Source of the DNA: Clostridium sp. AM22-11AC
GTDB lineage: Bacteria; Bacillota; Clostridia; Lachnospirales; Lachnospiraceae
Assembly: GCF_003473545.1 (NCBI RefSeq)
Contig: NZ_QUCM01000018.1
Span: forward strand, 1 to 64,000
DNA length: 64,000 nt
Direction: 5' to 3'
Translations under genes and position numbers: made by a program
Notes under the pieces: generated by a model
Database searches by the model: none
What the model was told of the DNA's origin: nothing
The model's input: the letters and a program-made list of their open reading frames with translations, nothing else
In this document: positions 41,703 to 49,400 of the stretch, in pieces
Numbering within the stretch: the first letter of the stretch is position 1
Layout of the letters: each line of letters begins with the position of its first letter

Positions 41703-42293
41703 ATGATAAAAGAAATAGAAAGCAGACGGAGCATCCGCCGCTATAAAGACATTCCTGTAAAAAAAGAATTAATAGAAGAAATATTAAAAGCCGGCATGCT
41801 GGCTCCTTCCTCTAAAAACCGGCAGCCATGGCATTTTATCGTAACAACAGGCTCTGCAAAGGAACAGGTCCTTAAAGCCATGGAAGCAGGACTGAAACGG
41901 GAAGAAAAACAGCCTTTTCTCCCAGAAAGTGCCCCTTATTTAGATGGTGCCAGGGCAACCCTTAAGATCATGAAAGAAGCACCTGTTATTATTTTTATCA
42001 CAGACCCTCTGGCCTCTCCTATGGATCAGCCGCTGGCCATTGATGAACGTGTGTCAGAAATATGCAATGCCCAGTCCATGGGAGCTGCCATTGAAAACAT
42101 GACACTGGCTGCCACAGAACTGGGCCTTGGAAGTCTTTGGATCTGTAATACGTTTTTTGCTCAGGAAGAATTAAATCACTGGTTAAATGCTGACGGCCAG
42201 CTCTATGCTGCCTTGGCTGTAGGCTACGCAGATGAAGCACCTGCTCCAAGACCAAGACGAAAAGCAGAACTGACTGTGGAGTGGCGAAAGTAA
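41703..42293 (+). CDS. nitroreductase-family FMN oxidoreductase
   Basis: 196 aa from ATG 41703, with AAAGGA 9 bp upstream. The N-terminal IESRRSIRRYKDIPV is the FMN-binding opening. LKAGMLAPSSKNRQPWHFIV and the late AATELGLGSLWICNTFF fit the nitroreductase fold. Dimeric family members reduce nitro groups, quinones or flavins with NAD(P)H. Third gene of the SDR-NTF2-nitroreductase set, 42 bp after the NTF2-like gene. The physiological substrate is unknown. Confidence 0.9.
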   Translation: MIKEIESRRSIRRYKDIPVKKELIEEILKAGMLAPSSKNRQPWHFIVTTGSAKEQVLKAMEAGLKREEKQPFLPESAPYLDGARATLKIMKEAPVIIFITDPLASPMDQPLAIDERVSEICNAQSMGAAIENMTLAATELGLGSLWICNTFFAQEELNHWLNADGQLYAALAVGYADEAPAPRPRRKAELTVEWRK

Positions 42294-42304
42294 CACAACC
42301 TGCA

Positions 42305-43078
42305 TTATCCCAATGCCACATCAAGGACCATCATCAATGCAAACCCAATGGCAAATCCGATGGTACCAATATTGGAATGTTCCCCTTCTGATGCTTCCGG
42401 CACCAGTTCTTCCACTACTACGTAAAGCATGGCACCTGCTGCAAAGGAAAGGAAATATGGCATAAAGGGCTCCAGTTTTTCTGCCAATAACAGCATAAGA
42501 CCGGCGCCGATGGGCTCTACAATACCGGAAAGCATACCGTAGACAAAGGCTTTTTTCTGCCCTGCCGCTTCTTTTAAAGGAAGGGAGATAACCGCTCCTT
42601 CCGGGAAATTCTGGATCGCAATTCCCAGTGACAATGCCATGGCGCCTGCCAGTGTAATGGACTCACTTTTTGCCAGCATACCTGCAAAAGCCACACCAAC
42701 TGCCATTCCTTCCGGTATGTTATGTAAGGTCACTGCAAGAACCAGCATAGTGCTCTTTTTCCAATTGCTTTTTGCGCCTTCCGGCTGATCCGTATCCATA
42801 TGAAGATGAGGAACTACCATATCCAGAAACAGCAAAAACGCCATTCCTAAAAGGAAGCCAGTTACTGCCGGAAGAAAAGCCAGTCTTCCAAGTCCATCAC
42901 TCATTTCCATAGCCGGGATCAGAAGGGACCACACAGAAGCAGCCACCATCACTCCCGAAGCAAAGCCCAGAAATGCTTTCTGCACTCCGGGCTTTAATTC
43001 TCCCCGCAGGAAGAACACGCAGGCGCTGCCTGCTGTGGTTCCTATAAAAGGGATCAGTATTCCTGTTAAAATATCCAT
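42305..43078 (-). CDS. ZIP-family divalent metal transporter
   Basis: 257 aa with eight predicted membrane segments. Metal-pathway motifs are VTLHNIPEGMAVGVAFAG in TM4 and IAIQNFPEGAVISLPL in TM5. A short cytoplasmic His/Asp loop (HLHMDTDQPEG) lies between TM3 and TM4. It imports Zn2+ or related ions. It is convergent with the nitroreductase gene, only 11 bp between stops. No Zur-like site is evident upstream. Confidence 0.92.
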   Translation of the reverse strand: MDILTGILIPFIGTTAGSACVFFLRGELKPGVQKAFLGFASGVMVAASVWSLLIPAMEMSDGLGRLAFLPAVTGFLLGMAFLLFLDMVVPHLHMDTDQPEGAKSNWKKSTMLVLAVTLHNIPEGMAVGVAFAGMLAKSESITLAGAMALSLGIAIQNFPEGAVISLPLKEAAGQKKAFVYGMLSGIVEPIGAGLMLLLAEKLEPFMPYFLSFAAGAMLYVVVEELVPEASEGEHSNIGTIGFAIGFALMMVLDVALG

Positions 43079-43154
43079 CTGCTACCTCATGTTGCTACAT
43101 TGCTGCCCCATCCATAGGCGGATCTACCATCTCTAAAGAGCATCGTCATAACGA

Positions 43155-43793
43155 TCAGTCGATCATTCCCCGAAGTTTCAGATAATCTTTGATCAGTTTG
43201 ATCATCTGATCATAATCAATACGGCTGGCATTAATAGGAAGGTCATAATTTTCCATATCCATCCAGTTTCTGCCAGTGAAATATTTATGATACTCTGTGC
43301 GCTCCTTATCGATCTTCTTCATGCGGCGCAGTGCTTCTTCTTCGTCTACCTTGTCTACGTCCATAACTCTGCGGACTCTGGTAACCGTATCTGCATAGAC
43401 GAAAATGCGGACTACATCATCTAACTGATCCTGAAGAACATAATTGCCACAGCGTCCAATGATAATGCAGTTTTCAGACTCTGCCAGCTTGCGGATGACC
43501 TCGGACTGGAAGCGGAACAGATTTTCCGGTGATGTAAGCCTATGTCCATCCTTTACAGGTGCGGAAAGCTCCGGCTTCATATTGGTAACTGTACGATATA
43601 ATAAGTTATTCCCTGCTTTTTCATCTGCAAGACGGAAGTACTGTTCTCCAATAGCACTGGTCTCTGATGTCATTTTCAGGATCTCTTCATCATAATAATG
43701 AATACCCAGCTCTTCTGCAAGGCGCATACCTGTAATACGTCCGCCGCTTCCGTACTGACGCTCGATTGTGATCACATAATGTTTATCGCTCAT
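43155..43793 (-). CDS. cytidylate kinase-like family protein
   Basis: 212 aa. The P-loop is ITIERQYGSGGRITGMRLAEEL, lacking the classic GKS/T but typical of the cytidylate kinase-like family. IIIGRCGNYVL and a charged lid (DVDKVDEEEALRRMKKIDKER) follow. The family is common in Lachnospiraceae, often in several copies, and its true substrate is unknown. The start has GGAGGT upstream. Separate from the ZIP gene by 76 bp. Confidence 0.85.
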   Translation of the reverse strand: MSDKHYVITIERQYGSGGRITGMRLAEELGIHYYDEEILKMTSETSAIGEQYFRLADEKAGNNLLYRTVTNMKPELSAPVKDGHRLTSPENLFRFQSEVIRKLAESENCIIIGRCGNYVLQDQLDDVVRIFVYADTVTRVRRVMDVDKVDEEEALRRMKKIDKERTEYHKYFTGRNWMDMENYDLPINASRIDYDQMIKLIKDYLKLRGMID

Positions 43794-43935
43794 ATGACCG
43801 ACCTCCCTTGTTTTGCTATCTTAAGTATAGCACATTTTTACCTAACCGAACACTATATTATCTGAAATTTACTGAAATTTTTCTTCAAATTTCTCATAAC
43901 AACAGGTGCAACGGATACAGCTTTGCAAAAAACAG

Positions 43936-43964
43936 TTGACAAAACCCGCCCTATGTATTAAGAT
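43936..43964 (+). promoter_or_regulatory. promoter of the trpXYZ T-box transcript
   Basis: TTGACA (43936-43941), 17 bp, TAAGAT (43959-43964), directly ahead of the T-box leader. Confidence 0.7.
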
Positions 43965-43974
43965 ACGGATTAAC

Positions 43975-44240
43975 AGCTAAACCGTTGAGAAAGAGGAGTA
44001 AGCTTCCAATGCATTAGCACAGAGAGCCGCAGGTGGTGGGATTGCGGTATAAGGCAGGCAGCTGAATGGACTTTTGAGGGCAGTCTTGAAATATTTCAGT
44101 AGGGACTGACGGACTCTGCACCCGTTACATTTGCAGCACATATGTTAGTATGTGAAAAGTGGACTTTCAGTCAATTTGAGTGGCACCGCGGATCATATTC
44201 GTCTCAATCACAATCGTATTGTGTTTGGGACTTTTTTTAT
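43975..44240 (+). promoter_or_regulatory. T-box leader, tryptophan specific (specifier UGG)
   Basis: The leader carries the T-box core TGAGTGGCACCGCGG (44177-44191). A terminator follows: GTCTCAA, CACAAT-CGT-ATTGTG and TTGGGAC, then seven T. Stem I features include AGAGAGCCGCAGGTGGTGGG. The specifier loop reads GCTGAATGGACT, placing TGG (Trp) at 44067-44069. Uncharged tRNA-Trp would allow readthrough into the ABC transporter. This identifies tryptophan, or a precursor, as the likely cargo. Confidence 0.93.
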
Positions 44241-44283
44241 TCCAAAATATTATTTCAAATTTTATTTTCAGGAGGTAAGTATT

Positions 44284-45375
44284 ATGAAAAAATCTATGGC
44301 ATTCCTTTTAACCGCAGCAATGGGCGCAGCTTTATTAACAGGCTGCGGAAGCTCCTCTTCTACTGCTACTACAGCAGCAGATACCACAGCAGCCCCTTCT
44401 TCTGAGGCAGCATCCTCCGAGGAAGCTTCCAGCGAAGCAGAAAACACCGCTGATGCAGACGGCTCCTACACCATCGGTATCGGCCAGTTTGCAGAGCACG
44501 GCTCTCTTGACAACTGCCGTGAAGGTTTCTTAGAAGGCCTTGCAGCAGAAGGCATTGAAGAAGGAAAGAACTTAACCGTTCTTTATCAGAATGCACAGGC
44601 TGACGGCGGTACTTCCGCACAGATCGCCAATACATTTGCAGGAAAGAACGTAGATTTAATGTGTGGTATCGCAACTCCTATGGCTCAGGCTGAATATAGC
44701 GTGGCTATGAAATCTGATATTCCTGTTATCTTCACCGCAGTTACTGACCCAGTTGCAGCCGAACTGGCAAATGCAGACGGAATCCCAATCGGCGAGATCA
44801 CAGGTACCAGCGATAAGCTTCCTGTAGAGCAGCAGTTAAAGATGATCCGCGAGATCTTACCTGATGCAAAGACCATCGGTATCATGTACACCACCAGCGA
44901 AGTAAACTCTGAGTCTGCGATTGCAGAATACAAGGAACTGGCTCCAAATTATGACTTTGAGATCGTAGACTCCGGTATCTCCTCTTCTGCAGATATTCCT
45001 CTGGCAGCAGATACTTTAATTGGAAAGGTTGACTGTATCACAAATCTGACCGATAATACAGTAGTAGCATCTCTTCCTGTTATCTTAAGCAAGGCTTCCG
45101 CAAAGAACATTCCTGTATTCGGAAGTGAGATCGAGCAGGTAAAGATCGGCTGCCTGGCTGCTATGGGTCTTGATTATGTAGAACTTGGCAAGCAGACCGG
45201 TGAAATGGCTGCAAAGGTATTAAAAGGCGAAGCAAAAGCAAGTGAATTAAACTTTGAGACCATTAAGGATGCTGCATTCTACGGCAACACCAAAGTAGCT
45301 GAAAATCTTGGCATCACTCTTCCTGAGTCTTTAACAGGAAATGCTGCTGAACTCTTTGACAGCATTACAGAGTAA
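44284..45375 (+). CDS. trpX: tryptophan ABC transporter, substrate-binding lipoprotein
   Basis: 363 aa from ATG 44284 (AGGAGGTAAGTATT upstream); the frame opens earlier but that part is the T-box leader. The lipobox is LLTGC (Cys about 21), followed by a Ser/Thr/Ala/Glu linker to about 60. The domain is of the ABC substrate-binding family PF04392, with YTIGIGQFAEHGSLDNCREGF and GIATPMAQAEYSVA. The T-box in front has a Trp specifier, matching the predicted TrpXYZ systems of Firmicutes. It delivers substrate to TrpY/TrpZ. Confidence 0.92.
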   Translation: MKKSMAFLLTAAMGAALLTGCGSSSSTATTAADTTAAPSSEAASSEEASSEAENTADADGSYTIGIGQFAEHGSLDNCREGFLEGLAAEGIEEGKNLTVLYQNAQADGGTSAQIANTFAGKNVDLMCGIATPMAQAEYSVAMKSDIPVIFTAVTDPVAAELANADGIPIGEITGTSDKLPVEQQLKMIREILPDAKTIGIMYTTSEVNSESAIAEYKELAPNYDFEIVDSGISSSADIPLAADTLIGKVDCITNLTDNTVVASLPVILSKASAKNIPVFGSEIEQVKIGCLAAMGLDYVELGKQTGEMAAKVLKGEAKASELNFETIKDAAFYGNTKVAENLGITLPESLTGNAAELFDSITE

Positions 45376-45408
45376 TTTTAGTAGGAACACAAGTATTGGA
45401 GGAACATC

Positions 45409-46350
45409 ATGACAACGATCATTTTCGGTATTCTGGAAGAAGGCCTTGTATATGCCATCATGGCTCTGGGCGTTTACATCACTTATAAGATCCTGGACTT
45501 CCCGGATCTGTCTGTAGACGGCACCTTCCCACTTGGCGCTGCAGTGACTGCAGCAGGCATTGCAAACGGGCTTCCTTTCATTGGTACCATTTCACCTGTA
45601 GCAGCATTATTCATTTCCTTTACAGTGGGTGCTTTAGCCGGCTGTATCACCGGTCTCATCCACGTAAAGTTGAAAGTACGTGACCTGCTCTCCGGTATCA
45701 TTGTCATGACGGCCCTCTATTCCATTAATTTAAGGATCGCAGGAAAAGCAAACCTTCCTATTTTTAGTAAGGAAACCATCTTTTCCAATTCCTTCCTTTC
45801 CGCTCATGTGCCGGAAGCTGCATCCCCATTTATCGTGACCATTATCCTGTTTGTGATCGTTATGATCTGCAAGGTGTTATTAGACGCTTACTTACAGACA
45901 CGTTCCGGATACCTGCTTCGTGCAGTTGGTGACAATGACGTACTGGTCACTTCTCTTGCAAAAGACAAAGGCCTTGTAAAGATCGTAGGTCTTGCTATTG
46001 CAAACGGTTTTGCAGCTCTTGCAGGAAGCGTTTACTGCCAGCAGAAAGGCTTCTTTGAGATCTCCATCGGTACTGGTACCATGGTCATCGGCCTTGCAAA
46101 TGTGATCATCGGAACCCAGCTGTTAAAAAGAGTTGGATTTATCCGCTCTACTACTGCTGTTATCATCGGTTCCATTGTATACAAAGCCTGCGTATCCATT
46201 GCGCTGCTGTTAAATGACCTGCACATTGCAGGACTGGACCTTTCCATTCCTGTCACTGCATCCGACTTGAAGCTGATCACTTCTGTATTATTCCTGATCA
46301 TCCTTGTAGTAAGCCCTTCCGGCGGAAAGAAGGTAAAGAGCCATGCTTGA
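45409..46350 (+). CDS. trpY: tryptophan ABC transporter, permease
   Basis: 313 aa, about eight to nine membrane segments. The branched-chain-type permease motif is LLRAVGDNDVLVTSLAKDKG in the cytoplasmic loop, and FPDLSVDGTFPLGAAVTAAG is near the N-terminus. It lies 33 bp after trpX and overlaps trpZ by 8 bp, indicating translational coupling. It forms the membrane channel. Confidence 0.92.
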   Translation: MTTIIFGILEEGLVYAIMALGVYITYKILDFPDLSVDGTFPLGAAVTAAGIANGLPFIGTISPVAALFISFTVGALAGCITGLIHVKLKVRDLLSGIIVMTALYSINLRIAGKANLPIFSKETIFSNSFLSAHVPEAASPFIVTIILFVIVMICKVLLDAYLQTRSGYLLRAVGDNDVLVTSLAKDKGLVKIVGLAIANGFAALAGSVYCQQKGFFEISIGTGTMVIGLANVIIGTQLLKRVGFIRSTTAVIIGSIVYKACVSIALLLNDLHIAGLDLSIPVTASDLKLITSVLFLIILVVSPSGGKKVKSHA

Positions 46351-47116
46351 ATTAAAACACATCCATAAATATTACAACGCAGGTACAGTAAATGAAATGT
46401 GCCTGTTTAATGATTTTAACTTAACCATTGAAGACCACCAGTTTGTATCCGTAGTAGGAAGCAATGGTTCCGGTAAAACTTCTCTTTTAAATATCATCTG
46501 CGGAAGTATCCCGTTAGATGACGGCCGTATTATCATCGGTGGCGAAGACATTACCAAAATGCCGGAATACAAGCGTCAGCGCCGCATTGGACGCGTTTAC
46601 CAGAACCCGTCTATGGGAACCTGCCCTTCTATGACCATTGCAGAGAACATGGCTTTAGCAGATAATAAGGGCAAAGCCTTCAATCTCCGTCCTGGAACCA
46701 ACAAACAGCGCCTGGAATTCTACCGCGAATCTCTCCGCTCCCTTGGCCTTGGACTGGAAGATAAAATGGACGTAAAAGTAGGCGTTCTCTCCGGCGGACA
46801 GCGCCAGGCAATGGCACTTTTAATGTCCACTATGACTCCTATTGAATTCCTGATCCTGGATGAACACACTGCTGCTCTGGATCCAAAAACTGCGGAAACG
46901 ATCATGGAACTGACCAACAAAGTAGTCCGTGAAAAGAACCTGACTACCATTATGGTCACCCACAATCTCCGCTTTGCTGTGGAATATGGTGACAGACTGT
47001 TAATGATGCACCAGGGACATGCAGTGATCGATAAAGCAGGCGCAGAAAAAGACGCTACTACCATTGATCATATCCTTAAGAAATTTAATGAGATCAGTAT
47101 TGAGTGTGGAAACTAG
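46343..47116 (+). CDS. trpZ: tryptophan ABC transporter, ATP-binding protein
   Basis: 257 aa. Walker A is GSNGSGKTS, the Q-loop lies in RRIGRVYQNPSMGT, and the signature is LSGGQRQAMALLM. The Walker B region is EFLILDEHTAALDP, with the switch His in VTHNLRFAVEYGD. DEHTA replaces the usual DEPTA. It powers TrpXY. The start overlaps the trpY end. A terminator follows. Confidence 0.93.
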   Translation: MLELKHIHKYYNAGTVNEMCLFNDFNLTIEDHQFVSVVGSNGSGKTSLLNIICGSIPLDDGRIIIGGEDITKMPEYKRQRRIGRVYQNPSMGTCPSMTIAENMALADNKGKAFNLRPGTNKQRLEFYRESLRSLGLGLEDKMDVKVGVLSGGQRQAMALLMSTMTPIEFLILDEHTAALDPKTAETIMELTNKVVREKNLTTIMVTHNLRFAVEYGDRLLMMHQGHAVIDKAGAEKDATTIDHILKKFNEISIECGN

Positions 47117-47122
47117 ATAGCA

Positions 47123-47155
47123 AAGGGACGCGCCAACCGGTGCGTCCCTTAATTC
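47123..47155. terminator. terminator after trpZ, shared with the lipoprotein gene
   Basis: AAGGGACGC / GCGTCCCTT with a 10-nt loop. Convergent genes flank it on both sides. Confidence 0.75.
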
Positions 47156-47168
47156 TTTCATTCAATTT

Positions 47169-47900
47169 TTATTCTGCAAATACCATGATCCGTGTTGCTG
47201 TATTCTCTCCATCAGACCATACCACTGCTTTTCTGCCCTGAGTCAGGTCATCTAACGTAACAATATTTCTGGTAAGATACGGTACGATCCCACAGTCATC
47301 TGCCAGTGTATATTCTGTGCCGTCCATAGCAGTCAGTACAGACTGGGAAGAAGCTGCATCTGTCACTACTGATTTAACTGTTACATAGTCCGGAACCTTA
47401 AAATCTGCCGGAACATTGGCAAAGATCATCGTCGCATTGGTCATTGGCGGAAGGCTCATGGTCATTGCCGGTCCGATGTAAGCGTAGATGGTGTCTCCGT
47501 CTTTAATATCAGAAAGTTCTATTGGAAGACCGGAAACTGCGTCTAATACATAAGTAGACTCCTGGGAAACGTTTAAGATCACTTCTCCCTGATATCCCTG
47601 ATCTGCCTGACTGTCAATGGATAATCTGCCATCTTCCATCTGGGTAGCCGGTCCAAACAGGCATACAGAGTCTTCTGCCTGCTCTGGCTGCTCTTCTGCA
47701 CTTTCGATCGTGCCGCTTACAGTTTCTACAACGGTAGTCTCTTCTGCAGAAGAAGTAGGTTCTTCAGACTCTACCACCACTGGTCTTGACTCATTTACAA
47801 GAGGCAATGTGGTTGCCGCATCCACTTTATTGGAGCATCCGCCAAGGCCTAAAACTGCTGCGCTGCATAATACTGCTGCGTATAAATGATATTTTCTCAA
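47169..47900 (-). CDS. putative lipoprotein of unknown function
   Basis: 243 aa. Signal peptide with lipobox LGLGGC (Cys 22). An acidic Ser/Thr/Glu linker runs to about 75, then a beta-rich domain (about 80-243) follows. It includes LSDIKDGDTIYAYIGPAMTMSLPP and ends RKAVVWSDGENTATRIMVFAE. I recognise no named family. Similar lipoproteins are common in Lachnospiraceae. It probably sits on the outer face of the membrane. Two structured repeats occupy its upstream region. Confidence 0.75.
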   Translation of the reverse strand: MRKYHLYAAVLCSAAVLGLGGCSNKVDAATTLPLVNESRPVVVESEEPTSSAEETTVVETVSGTIESAEEQPEQAEDSVCLFGPATQMEDGRLSIDSQADQGYQGEVILNVSQESTYVLDAVSGLPIELSDIKDGDTIYAYIGPAMTMSLPPMTNATMIFANVPADFKVPDYVTVKSVVTDAASSQSVLTAMDGTEYTLADDCGIVPYLTRNIVTLDDLTQGRKAVVWSDGENTATRIMVFAE

Positions 47901-47956
47901 TATGATTTCTCCTTTTCTATAACAAAGATCATTTCTTTAACTGTGCTCTAATACTC

Positions 47957-48005
47957 AGGTTCCCGTGCTGACGCGCTCCACTGCCTGCTGACGCAGGCGG
48001 AACCT
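47957..48005 (+). repeat. three-way-junction repeat, copy A
   Basis: Outer stem AGGTTCC (47957-47963) / GGAACCT (47999-48005). Inside lie two tetraloop hairpins: GTGC-TGAC-GCGC (47965-47976) and GCCTGC-TGAC-GCAGGC (47983-47998). The same plan, in reverse orientation, occurs at 56456-56505 with a different but still perfect outer stem. Noncoding; between the lipoprotein and PfkB-like kinase genes. Confidence 0.8.
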
Positions 48006-48018
48006 TCGTTAATGACTT

Positions 48019-48060
48019 GAGAAAAACAAATGTCTGCTGACGCAGCCGCTTGTTTTTCTC
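48019..48060 (+). repeat. related stem-loop with TGAC loop
   Basis: GAGAAAAACAA (48019-48029) / TTGTTTTTCTC (48050-48060) is a perfect 11-bp stem that encloses CTGC-TGAC-GCAG (48034-48045). The inner hairpin matches those of the neighbouring three-way-junction repeat, so the two probably share an origin. It could also act as a terminator-like element. Confidence 0.65.
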
Positions 48061-48138
48061 TGCGTTCATTATATACTATATTCCCCTTACATCCAATAAA
48101 GCTTTTCTTAAGTCTTTTTTAAATCTCTACAACAAAAC

Positions 48139-48178
48139 AGGAGCCTTCCCATATAATTACAGGAAAGCTCCTTTTTTT
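48139..48178. terminator. terminator after the second PfkB kinase gene
   Basis: GGAGC-CTTCC / GGAAA-GCTCC followed by TTTTTTT on plus and a looser TGTTTTG on minus. It lies 40 bp past the stop of the minus-strand kinase gene. Confidence 0.6.
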
Positions 48179-48217
48179 ATATACAATATAGTTTTGAAAC
48201 CTTTTAACAGGCTTTTA

Positions 48218-49252
48218 TTATCTTGCCATCTCACTCTGTGGTCCGGTCTGATTATGGGCCTTGATAATGGTCTCGATTTCTTCCAGGTTAGAGGATGGAA
48301 GATCTCCAGGAATGGTGTTCTTTACAGCTGCTGTGGCGTTTCCAAAAGCAACTGCCTTCTGGCAGTCACCACCGCTGCTTAACAGGCCGTAGAGAGCGCC
48401 GGAAATATAAGCATCACCACTACCGATACGGTCTACTACTTCAATGTCACGATATGGCTCTTCTTCGTAGAAAGTATCTCTTGCTGCATCATAGATCACA
48501 GAACCAAAGGTATGGCGTTTCGGGCTGTGTACGATACGCTGGGTGGAAGCTACGATAGAGATCGGATATTCTTCTGTAAAGCTCTTCATCATTTCTTTTG
48601 CTGTACCAGTCTTTAAGAAGGTCAGTCTTGCAGTATCTTCAGAGCAGAAGAAGATATCTACATAAGGAAGGATACGCTCAATGCATTCTCTTGCTTCATC
48701 ACCCGTCCACAAGTTTCCACGGAAGTTTACATCAAAAGAAACCAGGGTTCCTGCTTCTTTGAAACGTTTGATCATCTCAATGGTAGTCTCTCTGATCTTC
48801 TCACTAAGAGCCAGAGTAATACCGGTGGTATGGAAACACTTGGAAGCTGTGTATACTTCCTCCGGGATCTCATCAATATCCAGAGTAAAGAAAGAACTGT
48901 TCATACGGTCATAAATAACCTTTGGTTTTCTTGGGTATGCACCGTTTTCATAGTAATAAATACCTACACGGGCTGATGGAGAATGATCATACATAAAAAA
49001 GTCATCACTGACACCAAAGGAACGGATCTTACCTTTCATAAAGCTGCCGATATCATGTGACGGAAGTTTGGAGATAACACCGGTATGAAGGCCTAACAGA
49101 GACGCACCAACTGCTACGTTTAATTCTGCACCGCCTACCTGTTTTACAAATGTATCACCTCTGGAAAGACGGTCATTGTCTGGTGGTGACAGTCTTAAAA
49201 GAAGCTGACCTAATGTCAGCAGGTCAAATGTTCTTCCTTTTATCTCTCCCAT
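48218..49252 (-). CDS. PfkB-family sugar kinase (KdgK-like paralogue)
   Basis: 344 aa from ATG 49252; an ATG two codons earlier sits only 2 bp from the AGGAGG site and is disfavoured. It has VKQVGGAELNVAVGASLLG, TGITLALSEK, FDVNFRGNLW and the PfkB signature-2 region DRIGSGDAYISGALYGLL with the catalytic Asp. It is clearly a paralogue of the KdgK kinase next to it, sharing the order of all these blocks. It likely phosphorylates 2-keto-3-deoxygluconate or a related keto-sugar acid. It ends the hexuronate run on this strand. Confidence 0.88.
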   Translation of the reverse strand: MGEIKGRTFDLLTLGQLLLRLSPPDNDRLSRGDTFVKQVGGAELNVAVGASLLGLHTGVISKLPSHDIGSFMKGKIRSFGVSDDFFMYDHSPSARVGIYYYENGAYPRKPKVIYDRMNSSFFTLDIDEIPEEVYTASKCFHTTGITLALSEKIRETTIEMIKRFKEAGTLVSFDVNFRGNLWTGDEARECIERILPYVDIFFCSEDTARLTFLKTGTAKEMMKSFTEEYPISIVASTQRIVHSPKRHTFGSVIYDAARDTFYEEEPYRDIEVVDRIGSGDAYISGALYGLLSSGGDCQKAVAFGNATAAVKNTIPGDLPSSNLEEIETIIKAHNQTGPQSEMAR

Positions 49253-49315
49253 TTTCATATCCTCCTGAAGTTTAAAAAATTTTCATAAACGTATTATTAA
49301 AGAAAATTTCTAAAG

Positions 49316-49368
49316 AAAAGGCCTGTCTGAAAATACATTCCAGGAACGCTATTTCCAAACAGGCCTTT
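49316..49368 (-). terminator. terminator between the two PfkB kinase genes
   Basis: AAAGGCCTGT..ACAGGCCTTTT on the minus strand, with a loop of about 32 nt. Transcription of the second kinase therefore needs readthrough or its own promoter. Confidence 0.75.
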
Positions 49369-49400
49369 CGGTCTTAATTTTTAACTCTTAAGAAGAGTAA

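Noticed and set aside
43155..43793. True cytidylate kinase (cmk)
   Set aside because: The P-loop and lid match the cytidylate kinase-like family rather than Cmk, and no rpsA or ispH context is present.
44152..44283. 44-residue upstream extension of TrpX
   Set aside because: It overlaps the T-box core and terminator. The lipoprotein signal begins at 44284 after AGGAGG.
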